A DNA stretch of 64,000 nt from PFJX01 sp040751755 (GCA_040751755.1 JBFMHC010000010.1:174664-238663); one strand, 5' to 3'; counted from the stretch's first letter, positions 15,300-24,468 are shown. Numbers and translations are program-made. Notes: generated by a model from the sequence alone, not told the origin.

Positions 15300-16481
15300 G
15301 TGCTGCGCGCCCGGCTGCCGCTGCTCCTGGCCCTCGCCGGCCTTGCCTGCGCCGCGGTCGCAGCCCCGGACGCCAAGCAGGCGGAGCTCGAGGACCTGCG
15401 CGCACGCATCCAGTCCCTGCAGAAGGAACTCGATCAGGCGAGCGAGGAGCGCAGCGAGGCGGCCGACGCCCTCAAGCAGTCGGAACGCCGCATCTCCGAG
15501 GTGAATCGCGGCTTGCGCGAGCTGGATCACCGACAGGAGCGGATCTCCGGCCAGCTGAAGCAGCTGGCAAGTGACGCGCAGGCCACGCAGGACGACATCG
15601 CCGAGCAGCGGAAGCGCCTCGCCGAGCTGCTACGGCAGCGCTACGTGCATGGCGACAACGACGCGATGAAGCTCATGCTCAACGGCCAGAACCCCGGCGA
15701 GGTGGCGCGCGGTCTCGAGTACTACGGCTATATCGGCCGTGCCCGCGCGCAGCTGATCCGCGAATACCAGGCCTCGCTGGCCAGGCTGGGCGAGTTGCAG
15801 GCGACGATGCGGCAGCGCCAGGAAGGCCTGGAGCAGGTCAAGCGCGAGCGGGTGACGCAGAAAGGCGCGCTCGAAACCGAGAAGGCCTCGCGCCAGGAGG
15901 TCCTCTACCGCCTGTCCTCGCAGATTCGGCAGCAGCGCGGCGAGATCAAGACCCTGATGCAGGATGAACAGCGCCTGACCCGCCTCGTCGAGCGTCTGGC
16001 CCGCCTCGCGGCGGCGCGCAAGAGGGCCCCGGCGGCGAAGCCCGGGCAGAAGGTGGAGAGGGTGGTGGACGCCAGCCTCGCCGGACTCGACTTCGCGCGC
16101 CTCAAGGGGCGCCTGGCCCTGCCGGTGGCTGGCGAGATCCTGCACCGCTTCGGGCAGGCGCGCCCGGGTGGCGGGCCGGCCTGGAAGGGCGTGTTCATCC
16201 GCGCCCGGCAGGGTCAGGAGGTGCGTGCGGTGGGCAGTGGCAAGGTCGCCTTCGCCGACTGGCTGCGCGGCTTCGGCAACCTCCTGATCGTCGACCATGG
16301 CGACGGTTTCCTCAGCCTATACAGCAATAATGAAAGCCTGTATAAACAGCCGGGAGACCCCGTAAAGGCTGGCGATGTGGTCGCCAGCGTAGGTTCCACG
16401 GGGGGGCAGGACGAGCCCGGGCTGTATTTCGAACTGCGGCGCCAGGGCATGCCCTTCGATCCCATGAGCTGGGTCAGGTGA
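15300..16481 (+). CDS. envC: Murein hydrolase activator EnvC (degenerate LytM factor)
   Basis: EnvC activates amidases AmiA/AmiB at the septum. The GTG start at 15300 follows the gpmI stop by 4 bases. A signal peptide (LLLALAGLACAAVAA) leads into a long coiled coil (about residues 25-110 and 155-245) and a C-terminal M23/LytM domain. The catalytic zinc ligands are missing: the position normally reading HxH is YFELR here, and the HxxxD motif is absent. This is what makes EnvC an activator rather than an enzyme. Length of 393 residues is typical. Confidence 0.93.
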   Translation: MLRARLPLLLALAGLACAAVAAPDAKQAELEDLRARIQSLQKELDQASEERSEAADALKQSERRISEVNRGLRELDHRQERISGQLKQLASDAQATQDDIAEQRKRLAELLRQRYVHGDNDAMKLMLNGQNPGEVARGLEYYGYIGRARAQLIREYQASLARLGELQATMRQRQEGLEQVKRERVTQKGALETEKASRQEVLYRLSSQIRQQRGEIKTLMQDEQRLTRLVERLARLAAARKRAPAAKPGQKVERVVDASLAGLDFARLKGRLALPVAGEILHRFGQARPGGGPAWKGVFIRARQGQEVRAVGSGKVAFADWLRGFGNLLIVDHGDGFLSLYSNNESLYKQPGDPVKAGDVVASVGSTGGQDEPGLYFELRRQGMPFDPMSWVR

Positions 16482-16512
16482 TCCGGCAATCCCGTTTTCT
16501 TCCAGAGGCAAC

Positions 16513-17928
16513 ATGGCAGGCAAGCTCAAACAAATCGGACTGATCGGCATGGGCGTCGTCTTCGGTGCCGCACTGAGCCTGAACTTCTCGGCGGTGGCCG
16601 ACCGTGAGCCCGAGCCCCTGCCGATCGAGGACCTGCGCGCCTTCACCGAGATCTTCGGCAAGATCAAGAGCGACTACGTCGAGCCGGTGGAAGACAAGAA
16701 GCTCATCACCGAGGCCATCAACGGCATGCTCTCCGGTCTCGATCCCCACTCCTCCTACCTCGACGCCGAGGCCTTCAAGGAGCTGCAGGTCGGCACGCAG
16801 GGCGAGTTCGGCGGCCTCGGCATCGAGGTCGGCATGGAGGACGGCTTCGTCAAGGTGGTGTCGCCGATCGAGGACACCCCCGCCTACAAGGCCGGCGTCA
16901 AGAGCGGCGATCTGGTGATCAAGCTGGACGACACGCCGGTCAAGGGCATGACCCTCAATGACGCGGTGAAGAAGATGCGCGGCAAGCCGGGCACCGACAT
17001 CACCCTGACCATCGTGCGCAAGGGCGAGACCAAGCCGCTGACCTTCACCCTGACTCGCGCGGTGATCAAGATCAAGAGCGTGAAGCACAAGCTGGTCGAG
17101 CCAGGCTACGGCTACGTCCGCATCACCCAGTTCCAGGAACACACCGGCGAGAACCTGGTGGCCGCGCTCAAGGACCTGGACGGCCAGAACAAGGGCGCGC
17201 TGAAGGGCCTGATCCTGGACCTGCGCAACGATCCCGGCGGCCTGCTCAACACCGCCGTGTCGGTGGCCGGCAGCTTCCTCAAGCCGGGCGAGCTGGTGGT
17301 GTACACCGAGGGGCGCACCGAGGACGCGAAGATGCGCCTGACCAACACGCGCGAGAACTACCTGCGCCTGGGCGAGGCCGACTACCTCAAGGGCCTGCCC
17401 GCCTGGACCAAGGGCGTGCCCCTGGTGGTGCTGGTGAACGGCGGCTCCGCCTCCGCCTCGGAGATCGTCGCCGGCGCCCTGCAGGACCACAAGCGCGCCC
17501 TCGTCGTCGGTACCCAGAGCTTCGGCAAGGGTTCGGTGCAGACCATCCTGCCGCTCAACAACGGCACCGCGATCAAGCTCACCACCGCGCGTTACTACAC
17601 GCCGGGCGGGCGCAGCATCCAGGCCAAGGGCATCACCCCGGACATCCTCGTCGAGGAAGGCACCGTCACGGCCGGCGAGGGTGCGGGCATGGAGGTCCGC
17701 GAGGCGGACCTCGACAAGCATCTGAGCAACAACCAGGATAATGCCGCGCCCGCCAAGGCGCCCGGCGAGGGCGATGCCAGGAAGGACGCCAAGAAGGGTG
17801 CCGCCCCCGCCAAGGATGGCGCGTCGGAAGAGGCGACGCGCGAGGTGGTGCGCAAGAACGACTACCAGTTCAATCAGGCCCTGACCCTGCTCAAGGGCCT
17901 GTCCCTGCTGCAGGAACGCAGGAACTGA
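16513..17928 (+). CDS. ctpA: Carboxy-terminal processing protease (S41 family)
   Basis: A periplasmic serine protease with an N-terminal signal or anchor segment (about residues 8-28). A PDZ domain (about residues 95-180) contains the GLGIEV and GDLVIKLD signatures. In the S41 catalytic domain, the nucleophile serine lies in NGGSASASEIVAGAL and the general-base lysine in GTQSFGKGSVQT. The tail (residues 400-450) is Ala/Lys/Asp-rich and poorly structured. It follows envC by 31 bases in the conserved gpmI-envC-ctpA order, so it probably acts in cell-wall or outer-membrane maintenance. Confidence 0.95.
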   Translation: MAGKLKQIGLIGMGVVFGAALSLNFSAVADREPEPLPIEDLRAFTEIFGKIKSDYVEPVEDKKLITEAINGMLSGLDPHSSYLDAEAFKELQVGTQGEFGGLGIEVGMEDGFVKVVSPIEDTPAYKAGVKSGDLVIKLDDTPVKGMTLNDAVKKMRGKPGTDITLTIVRKGETKPLTFTLTRAVIKIKSVKHKLVEPGYGYVRITQFQEHTGENLVAALKDLDGQNKGALKGLILDLRNDPGGLLNTAVSVAGSFLKPGELVVYTEGRTEDAKMRLTNTRENYLRLGEADYLKGLPAWTKGVPLVVLVNGGSASASEIVAGALQDHKRALVVGTQSFGKGSVQTILPLNNGTAIKLTTARYYTPGGRSIQAKGITPDILVEEGTVTAGEGAGMEVREADLDKHLSNNQDNAAPAKAPGEGDARKDAKKGAAPAKDGASEEATREVVRKNDYQFNQALTLLKGLSLLQERRN

Positions 17929-17935
17929 GGACGCC

Positions 17936-18337
17936 ATGGGCACCGCCGGCGAAGAGACCCGCAAGCGTCGTGAGCTGGTCTTCCACGCGGTGCCGCCCGG
18001 CCAGGCGGACCGGGCCCTGGCCCTGCTCGCCGGCCTGCCTGGGCTGGACGTGGCGATCCGCGACGAACGGACCCTGTGCGTGGAATACGAGGTCACCGAA
18101 TACGCGCTGGAAGACCTGGAAAACGCGCTCGGCGCACAGGGTTTCCACCTGGAGGGCAGCCTCCTGATGCGCATCCGCCGCGTCATCGCCTACCACTGCG
18201 AGCGTGTGCAGCGCCACAACCTCGGCATGCCGGAACCGCGCACCAAGGACTACCACCAGCACTTCGTCGAGGCCTGGCAGCACGCCGAGCATGGCGACCA
18301 CGACGAAACCCCGGAGCAGTGGCGGCAATACAAGTGA
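17936..18337 (+). CDS. Conserved-looking hypothetical protein between ctpA and moeB-like gene
   Basis: I do not recognise a named family. The 133-residue product has an N-terminal part (residues 10-75) whose pattern suggests a ferredoxin-like alpha/beta fold: a strand LVFHAVP, a helix, a strand TLCVEYEV, then a helix YALEDLENAL. This recalls heavy-metal-associated domains but lacks their CxxC. The C-terminal 50 residues are His-rich (HCERVQRHN, HQHFVEAWQHAEHGDHDE) and could bind metal. It starts 5 bases after the ctpA stop with no obvious terminator between, so it is probably co-transcribed. Confidence 0.7.
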   Translation: MGTAGEETRKRRELVFHAVPPGQADRALALLAGLPGLDVAIRDERTLCVEYEVTEYALEDLENALGAQGFHLEGSLLMRIRRVIAYHCERVQRHNLGMPEPRTKDYHQHFVEAWQHAEHGDHDETPEQWRQYK

Positions 18338-18365
18338 CGCCACCGGCGGGGGCCCCGCCATCGCC

Positions 18366-19121
18366 ATGAACGACGCCCAACTGCTCCGCTATTCCCGCCA
18401 TATCCTGCTCGACCAGATCGGCATCGACGGCCAGGAGCGTCTGCTCGCCGCGCATGTCCTGGTGGTCGGCGCCGGCGGCCTGGGTTCGCCGGTCGCCCTG
18501 TATCTGGCCGCCGCCGGTGTGGGCCGCGTGACCCTCGCCGACCACGACGTGGTGGAGATGACCAACCTGCAGCGCCAGATCGCCCACGACATGCAGAGCC
18601 TGGGGGTGAACAAGGCGGTATCGGCGGCGCGCCGCATGCGCGCCATGAACCCGGACGTGCAGGTGCTCGCCCTGAGGGAGCGGCTGGCGGGCGAGGCCCT
18701 CGACGCGGCGGTCGCGGCCGCCGACGTGGTGCTGGACTGCTGCGACAACTTCGCCACCCGCCAGGCCGTGAACCGCGCCTGCGCGCGCCACCGCAGGCCC
18801 CTGGTGTCGGGTGCCGCGGTGCGCTTCGACGGCCAGGTGGCGGTATTCGACCTGCGCCGGGAGGACGCCCCCTGCTACGCCTGCCTGTTCCCCGAGAACG
18901 CCGAGGACGTGGCGATGCGCTGCGCCGAGTTCGGCGTGTTCGCGCCGCTGGTGGGCGTGGTGGGGGCCATGCAGGCGAGCGAGGCGCTGAAGCTCATCAT
19001 CGGCGCCGGGGAGAGCCTGTCCGGGCGCTTCCTGTTGTTCGACGCCCTCGCGGCGGAGTGGCGCGCCATGCGTCTGAAGAAGGACCCCGCCTGCCCGGTG
19101 TGCACGCAGGTCGCCGGCTGA
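18366..19121 (+). CDS. moeB: MoeB/ThiF/HesA-family sulfur-carrier adenylyltransferase
   Basis: This E1-like enzyme adenylates the C-terminal glycine of small sulfur carriers such as MoaD or ThiS. The 251-residue protein starts MNDAQLLRYSRHILL. It has GAGGLGSPVALYLAAAGVG (nucleotide loop), DHDVVEMTNLQRQI, the CCDNFATR segment, and two zinc-binding pairs (CYAC near residue 175, CPVC near the C-terminus). It lacks the C-terminal rhodanese domain of the longer MoeZ forms. moaD lies 15 kb away, so MoaD is a plausible substrate; ThiF is the alternative. Confidence 0.88.
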   Translation: MNDAQLLRYSRHILLDQIGIDGQERLLAAHVLVVGAGGLGSPVALYLAAAGVGRVTLADHDVVEMTNLQRQIAHDMQSLGVNKAVSAARRMRAMNPDVQVLALRERLAGEALDAAVAAADVVLDCCDNFATRQAVNRACARHRRPLVSGAAVRFDGQVAVFDLRREDAPCYACLFPENAEDVAMRCAEFGVFAPLVGVVGAMQASEALKLIIGAGESLSGRFLLFDALAAEWRAMRLKKDPACPVCTQVAG

Positions 19122-19127
19122 GTTCGC

Positions 19128-20375
19128 CTATTCGCGGGTAAGGCGCGCCGCGGCCCAGGTGAGGCCCACCGCGCCCGCCAGCAGGGCGAAGGCGACCGGC
19201 GGGCTGTCGAGCCGCTGCGGCGCGACCAGCAGCAGCAGGCCCAGGCCCAGCATCATCAATCCCGACAACAGCTTGAGCAGGCGCCCCTCCCGCTCCGTCA
19301 GCCTGTGCGCGCCCAGGGTGCGCACGAAGGCGATGACGATGGCGAGCAGGGGCAGGACGTAGACCACGTTGTACAGGGCCAGGTACAGGTAGTGCTGCGC
19401 GGTGTCGGCCTCGCGCAGGGTCAGCAGGCGGGTGTAGATCATGGGCAGGCCGGCGGTGCACAGCAGCTCGTAGAGGTTCGCCGCCACCGCCAGGAGCAGC
19501 GTCGCGGCGAGCATCGCCGGCAGGCTGCCGGCCCCCAGCACGGCGCGGCCGCGGCGGAAGATGTCGGCCTTGCGCGCCTCCGGGATGGACAGCGACACGC
19601 CGCGCCGGAAGGCGAAGAAGTCCTTCACGTTGATGAGGCCGAACAGTACCGCCAGGCCCCCCGCGCCGGCGGTGACCCAGGGCAGGCCGCCCATGACGCG
19701 GAACAGGCCCAGCCAGGCGGCCATGAAGGCGAAGTACATGAGACCCGAGCAGGCCACGAACACCCCGCCGATCAAGAGCATGCGGCGCCGGTCCTGCTGG
19801 TGCGCGAGCAGCGAGAGCAGGAACAGCAGGACGAAGAAGGCGCAGGGGTTGAAGGCGTCCAGGGCGGCGATGGCCACGGTGAGGGTCGGCAGGGAGAGGT
19901 CGTCGGGGTCGATCTCGCCGACGAGCGGCAGGCGCAGGGGGGGCGTGCCGGCCTGCGGTGCCGGCGCGCCCCGCTCGCGACAGGCCAGCAGGCCGGCAAG
20001 CAGGTCCGCGCCGCTGGTCTCGACCGCGTCCCAGCCCACCCGCATCTCACCGCAGTACAGCAGTGCCGGCACGGAGCGCGCCTCCTCGCCGAGCCCGGCG
20101 GCCATGTCGACGTACAGCCGCAGGTTGTCGGGCGAAACGCTGATCTCCAGGGAGTGCAGACGCAGCCAGGGGTGCCGCGCCGGCAGGGCCTCGATGTAGG
20201 GGCGCGCCTCCAGGCAATGCGGGCAGCGCGCGGACCAGAAGAAGTAGAGATGCACCTGCGCCGCGCCCGCTGCGTCCCGCTCCACCCAGGGGTAGGGCGT
20301 CGCGGCATGCGCCCCGGCGGGCCAGGCCAGGCACAGCGCGAGCAGCCAGGCGAGCAGGAGGCGCGCCGCCGGCAT
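19128..20375 (-). CDS. Membrane protein with N-terminal thioredoxin-like domain (DsbD/CcdA-like)
   Basis: The product has a signal peptide (to about residue 24) and a periplasmic thioredoxin-like domain with the redox motif CPHC in YFFWSARCPHC. About seven hydrophobic segments follow from residue 165. The first carries FNPCAFFVLLFLL and a later one LYELLCTAGLP, giving a pair of membrane cysteines as in DsbD/CcdA electron carriers. This suggests it moves reducing equivalents across the inner membrane to a periplasmic target. The start at 20375 gives a good signal peptide; six bases separate it from the upstream signalling gene. The substrate is unknown. Confidence 0.8.
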   Translation of the reverse strand: MPAARLLLAWLLALCLAWPAGAHAATPYPWVERDAAGAAQVHLYFFWSARCPHCLEARPYIEALPARHPWLRLHSLEISVSPDNLRLYVDMAAGLGEEARSVPALLYCGEMRVGWDAVETSGADLLAGLLACRERGAPAPQAGTPPLRLPLVGEIDPDDLSLPTLTVAIAALDAFNPCAFFVLLFLLSLLAHQQDRRRMLLIGGVFVACSGLMYFAFMAAWLGLFRVMGGLPWVTAGAGGLAVLFGLINVKDFFAFRRGVSLSIPEARKADIFRRGRAVLGAGSLPAMLAATLLLAVAANLYELLCTAGLPMIYTRLLTLREADTAQHYLYLALYNVVYVLPLLAIVIAFVRTLGAHRLTEREGRLLKLLSGLMMLGLGLLLLVAPQRLDSPPVAFALLAGAVGLTWAAARLTRE

Positions 20376-20380
20376 GGTCT

Positions 20381-22297
20381 TCAGTCGCCGGCGGGGGTGG
20401 CGCGCGCCGCCATGACGCGGTCGCGGCCGCTCTGCTTGGCGGCGTAGAGCGCGCGGTCGGCCTGCGCGACCAGCATGTCGGCGTTGCGCAGGCCCGCGGA
20501 ACGGGCGGCGACGCCGACGCTGATGGTGGCATGGAAGGGCTGCTCGGCCGTGCCCAGGGACTCCAGGCGCACCGCCCGCACGATGCGCTCGCCCAGCTGG
20601 ATGGCGTCGCGCAGCGGGGTGGCGGGGCTGACGATGCAGAACTCCTCGCCGCCGTAGCGGAACACCACGTCGTCCTTGCGGCAGTTGTTGGAGATCACCC
20701 GCGCCACCTGCGCCAGCACCACGTCGCCGGTGTCGTGGCCGCGTTCGTCGTTGATGCGCTTGAAGTGGTCGATGTCGAGCATCAGGCAGGACAGCGGCGT
20801 GTCGCTGTGCTGCGAGAAGGCCCATTCCTGGTACAGGCGGTCCATGCCGTAGCGGCGGTTGTGCAGGCGGGTGAGGGGGTCGGTGTGGGCCTCCTGCAGC
20901 AGGCGCCGGTTGTTGCGCGCCCATTCGCCGGACGAGCGCACCACGGACTCGCGTTCCGCGCGCACCGCCCCCTGCAGCGACACCACGCGCTGCGCGGCGT
21001 TGAGGCGCGCCATGAGGGCCGCTTCGGTGTAGTTGAACAGCAGGTAGTCGGAGGCCCCGGCGAGCATCAGGCGGCCGACCCCGGCCTCCTCCGACTCGGG
21101 GATGAGGGCGATGCAATAGGCGCGTTGCCCGCCGACGCTGGCGCGCAACTCCAGCAGCGTCTGCGCGGCATCGTCGTCGCAGCCGGGCAGCTCCACCAGC
21201 ATCACCTCGGTCTGGTTGCGCTGCAGCAGCGCCAGGGCGGCCTGCCGGTTCGCGGCGATCTCCACCGGCAGGCCCATGGCCTCCAGGGTGTCGGCCATGC
21301 GGCGCAGCAACTCAGGGGACTGGACGATGAGGGCAAGGCGCATCGGCCTGATCATCAGCGCCGCCAGGCCGCCCTCTCCACTCGGCGGCGGCGGCGCGCT
21401 GAGCAGCTGCTTGATGTCGGTGAACTCGCGCGTCGGCAGGCGCAGCTCGCGCCCCCAGTCCTGCCACTGGGTCACCACCTGCTCGACCAGCCCGGGTACC
21501 TCGGTGTCGAGCAGGTCGACCTTTGCGGCGGCCTGGTAGAGCGAGGGCACGCGCTCCCAGCGCTGCGCATCGTCGAGGGTGAGCAGCTGGCCGACCTTGG
21601 CGGAGAAGTGCAGGGCATTGGTCAGCGCCTGCGCGCGCGACCCCGCCGGGAAAGGCGCCTCCGCGGGGGCCTCGTGATGGCGCACCGCCTGGTGGAAGAT
21701 CTCCGGCAGGCCCCAGTCTTCGAGCAGCTCGGCCGAGAGCGCGGCGTGGTCGAGGCCGAAGCTGGCGACCTCGGCCTCGCGCAGCGCCGCCTCGTCGAGG
21801 TTGCGCGCGAGGATCGCGTCGTACTCCCGGGGGAAGGCGGTGGCCAGGCCCAGGCGGCCGATGCTGGAGAGCAAGCCGCAGGTGAAGCTCTCGTCCGGCG
21901 GGCACTGCGCCTGCGCCGCGACCAGCTGCGCGGTGATGCCGGTGGCGAGCGAGGCGGTCCAGTAGCCGAGGTAAGGGAAGGCGTTGCAGGTACCGCTGCG
22001 GTAATGGTCGACCAGGGAGAAGCCGAGCGCGATCTGGCGCACGCGGAACAGGCCGAGGAAGACGATGGCGTGAGACAGGGAGGCGATGTGGCGCAGGCTG
22101 CCGCCGTGCACCGCATTGGCGTAGTGCAGGATGCGCCCGGCCATCGCCGGGTCCGTCTGCACCAGGTGGGTGAGGTCCTGCACGCTGGCGTCGTGCCGCT
22201 GCGTCAGTTCGAGGACGGCGAGCGCCACGCCCTGCGGCGAAGGCAGCATGCCGCTGGCCTTCAAGGTGGCGAAGCGTGTCTTGGCGTCGTCGATCAT
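20381..22297 (-). CDS. HDOD - degenerate receiver - GGDEF signalling protein
   Basis: A 638-residue cytosolic signalling protein. An HDOD domain (about residues 18-215) is followed by a receiver-like domain (about 318-430). There the phosphoacceptor position reads VMLVELPG, Glu in place of Asp, so phosphorylation is unlikely. A diguanylate cyclase domain (about 470-625) has the active motif YGGEEF and an upstream RKDD inhibitory site, so it probably makes cyclic di-GMP with product inhibition. The start at 22297 follows a GGGAG ribosome site; the frame continues upstream without support. Its place beside a thiol-disulfide protein does not reveal its signal. Confidence 0.88.
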   Translation of the reverse strand: MIDDAKTRFATLKASGMLPSPQGVALAVLELTQRHDASVQDLTHLVQTDPAMAGRILHYANAVHGGSLRHIASLSHAIVFLGLFRVRQIALGFSLVDHYRSGTCNAFPYLGYWTASLATGITAQLVAAQAQCPPDESFTCGLLSSIGRLGLATAFPREYDAILARNLDEAALREAEVASFGLDHAALSAELLEDWGLPEIFHQAVRHHEAPAEAPFPAGSRAQALTNALHFSAKVGQLLTLDDAQRWERVPSLYQAAAKVDLLDTEVPGLVEQVVTQWQDWGRELRLPTREFTDIKQLLSAPPPPSGEGGLAALMIRPMRLALIVQSPELLRRMADTLEAMGLPVEIAANRQAALALLQRNQTEVMLVELPGCDDDAAQTLLELRASVGGQRAYCIALIPESEEAGVGRLMLAGASDYLLFNYTEAALMARLNAAQRVVSLQGAVRAERESVVRSSGEWARNNRRLLQEAHTDPLTRLHNRRYGMDRLYQEWAFSQHSDTPLSCLMLDIDHFKRINDERGHDTGDVVLAQVARVISNNCRKDDVVFRYGGEEFCIVSPATPLRDAIQLGERIVRAVRLESLGTAEQPFHATISVGVAARSAGLRNADMLVAQADRALYAAKQSGRDRVMAARATPAGD

Positions 22298-22411
22298 CCC
22301 CGCTCCCTGTCTGCACGGGCTGAAGGATTCACGGGCCGGGCCCGGAACCAACCCTGGTCTCGGGGCCCATTATCGGCGCGGAAGCGGACGCGGGCAAAGC
22401 CGCGCCGCGTC

Positions 22412-23234
22412 TCAATCGGCGTACAGCCGCTCCATGCGCTCGTGCTTTTCCTGCGCCTCGATCGACAGTTCGGCGGTCGGCCGCGCGAGCAGACGCGGCA
22501 GGCCGATCGGCTCGCCGGTCTCGAGGCAGAAGCCGTAGCTGCCGTCCTCGATGCGGGACAGGGAGGCGTTGATCTTCTTCAGCAGCTTGCGTTCGCGGTC
22601 ACGCACGCGCTGCTCCAGCATGTTCTCTTCTTCCACCGTGGCGCGGTCGTTGGGGTCGGCGAAGACCTCGTTCTCCTTCAGGTGCTCGCCGGTCTCGCGC
22701 GCGTTGTCGAGGATCTCCTCGCGCATCGCCAGCAGCTTGCCCTTGAAGAAGGCCAGCTGGGCGTCGTTCATGTAGTCGTCCTCGGACATGGCGAGGAGTT
22801 GGGCCTCGGTCAGGCTCGCGCCCGATGCGGCCTTGGCGGGCTTGGCCGCGGCTTTCTTGGTGGGGGGGGTGCTTGCTGCGGATTTCATGGGTTGACTGGT
22901 CGTTTTAGGGGCTGCTTTCGCGGTCGCCGGCGCACTTCCCTGCGCGGCGGCCCTGGCCGGTGTTCCGGCCTTGGGTTGTACGGGGGCAGGCTTGCCTGCC
23001 GGCTTCTTGGCGACGGGCGCCGGGGTGCTGGGTTTGCGCGCAGAAACCGGCNNNNNNNNNNGCCGGCTTGCTGGCCGGGGCCTTGGCGGGGGCTGCCTTG
23101 ACCGCGGGCTTCGCCGCCGCGACGGTCTTCTTCACGGGCGCGGCGACCTTGGCCTTGGCGGTGCTCGCCTTGGCCGGGGCCTTCGCGGCAGAGGGTTGGG
23201 ACTTGCCTGCCGGTTTCTTCGCTGTGGTCGCCAC
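22412..23234 (-). CDS. dksA: RNA polymerase-binding factor DksA with long Lys/Ala/Pro-rich N-terminus (interrupted by assembly gap)
   Basis: DksA binds the RNA polymerase secondary channel and acts with ppGpp. The C-terminal 158 residues hold the coiled coil with DPNDRATVEEE (the acidic tip) and the globular end YGFCLETGEPIGLPR. That end keeps one of the usual four zinc cysteines, as in alpha/betaproteobacterial forms. Translation upstream of the apparent ATG at 22888 stays open with Lys/Ala/Pro-rich sequence up to the N gap. The same composition continues beyond it to a GTG at 23234 preceded by AGGAGG. One gene with a long basic tail is the best reading. The real gap length must be a multiple of three for the frame to hold. 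Confidence 0.85.
23052..23061. other. Assembly gap (10 N)
   Basis: Ten unresolved bases lie inside the repetitive Lys/Ala/Pro-coding 5' part of dksA. Both flanks end in the same kind of CCGGC-rich sequence (accggc before, gccggc after), so collapse of a repeat during assembly is likely. The number ten is probably a placeholder. Confidence 0.95.
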
Positions 23235-23305
23235 GTCGCCTCCTGTGTCTGAATGATGACCGGGCGTGAAAGTTAGCGGCGGATTATGCCATGTTCGTGG
23301 CAGTG

Positions 23306-24382
23306 TCAAATCCCATATAGACCCAGGGGGTCGTCGGGGTCGACGCCGTCCATGAAAGGCCTGCGCCGGTCGCGGTGGGTGACCTGGTACATGCAGCCCA
23401 TCCAGTTGCCCAGCACCGCCTCGGCGGTGTCGTGCCAGGTGTTGTCGAGATGCGGCGCCACCAGGGCCTCGGGAAACTCGGGCAGCGGGGCCTGGCGCGC
23501 CGCCGCGTCCAGCAGGCGGTCGCGCCACTCCAGCAGGATCGCCTGCTCGAGACGGGGCACGTAGTTGTCCGGGAAGGGCGGGAATGCCGGCAGCCTGCCC
23601 TGCGCGAACAGCAGGGCGTCGCGCTTGAATTCCTTGAGCAGGGAGATGGTGTCGTACTCCGGATGGCCCTGGAAGAACACCATGCGCAGGCCGTCGTGGC
23701 TGGTGGCCAGGTGCACGCCCACCTCTTCGCTCTCCACCAGCACGCGCAGGCCGGCGGCCTCGAACTGGGCGCGCGAGACGTCGTTCCAGCGCGAGTGCGG
23801 CACGTCGAAACGGGTGTTCACGTCCGCCACCAGCGGGTGGCGCGGGTCGACCACGCGGTGCGAGAACACGCCCCAGCGCTTGGCCGGCTGGCGCACGCGC
23901 GGCTGGCCGTGGCGGAAGTGCAGCACCGCGTGCGTGGCCAGGCAGGACAGCAGGGTGGTGGTGACGTTCTCCCAGGCCCAGTCGATCACCTCGCCCAGCG
24001 GCCCCCAGAACGGCTCCTTCGAGAGGTCCTCGCCGCTCACGTTGGCGCCGGTGATGATCAGCGCGTCCAGGCCCTCGGTGCGGATCTTCGCGAACGGCTC
24101 GTAATACTTGGCGATGTGCGCCGCCGCCTTCTCGCCGCGCGGGATGGCGTCGAGGGTGAAGGGATGGACGTAGAACTGGGCGATCGGGTTGCTCTCGCCG
24201 ATCAGGCGGAAGAACTGGCGCTCGGTCGCCTCCAGGGCCGCGTCCGGCATCATGTTGAGCAGGCCGATGTGCAGCTCGCGGATGGATTGCTGGGTGGCCC
24301 GTTCCTCGGGCAGGACGATGGTCGTGCCCGCCGCCTTCAGGCGTTGCAGGGTGGGCAGGTCGTTGTGGGCGACGAGCGGCAT
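23306..24382 (-). CDS. metA: Homoserine O-succinyl/acetyltransferase MetA
   Basis: MetA acylates homoserine at the start of methionine synthesis. The glutamine-amidotransferase-like fold is visible: LHIGLLNMMPDAALEATERQF, ITGANVSGED, and a catalytic cysteine in LLSCLATHAVLH. The His-Glu pair lies in FFQGHPEYDTISL. Length of 358 residues is slightly above the classic 309, because of a C-terminal extension ending DDPLGLYGI. Whether it uses succinyl- or acetyl-CoA cannot be told from what I can see. It is last in a minus-strand run behind a CobW GTPase and a P-loop protein. Confidence 0.92.
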   Translation of the reverse strand: MPLVAHNDLPTLQRLKAAGTTIVLPEERATQQSIRELHIGLLNMMPDAALEATERQFFRLIGESNPIAQFYVHPFTLDAIPRGEKAAAHIAKYYEPFAKIRTEGLDALIITGANVSGEDLSKEPFWGPLGEVIDWAWENVTTTLLSCLATHAVLHFRHGQPRVRQPAKRWGVFSHRVVDPRHPLVADVNTRFDVPHSRWNDVSRAQFEAAGLRVLVESEEVGVHLATSHDGLRMVFFQGHPEYDTISLLKEFKRDALLFAQGRLPAFPPFPDNYVPRLEQAILLEWRDRLLDAAARQAPLPEFPEALVAPHLDNTWHDTAEAVLGNWMGCMYQVTHRDRRRPFMDGVDPDDPLGLYGI

Positions 24383-24385
24383 GTC

Positions 24386-24462
24386 AGGCCTCCTGAAGGG
24401 CCGCCCCGAGGGAGGCCTTGCTCCCCCTCGGGGGGAAGCGAACGAAGTGAGCCAGGGGGTGG
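24386..24462. repeat. G/C-rich inverted repeat between metA and the P-loop gene
   Basis: AGGCCTCC (24386-24393) pairs with GGAGGCCT (24411-24418). It is followed by CTCCCCCTCGGGGGGA, an almost perfect small hairpin around 24421-24436. This 80-base stretch resembles the short G/C-rich intergenic palindromes found elsewhere in the window. It lies between genes of one orientation and may affect transcript stability. Confidence 0.5.
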
Positions 24463-24468
24463 TTCATC

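Noticed and set aside
23306..24468. A SAM-type riboswitch before metA
   Set aside because: The 86 bases between the upstream P-loop gene and metA hold only a G/C-rich repeat. No multi-helix leader resembling a SAM riboswitch is visible.
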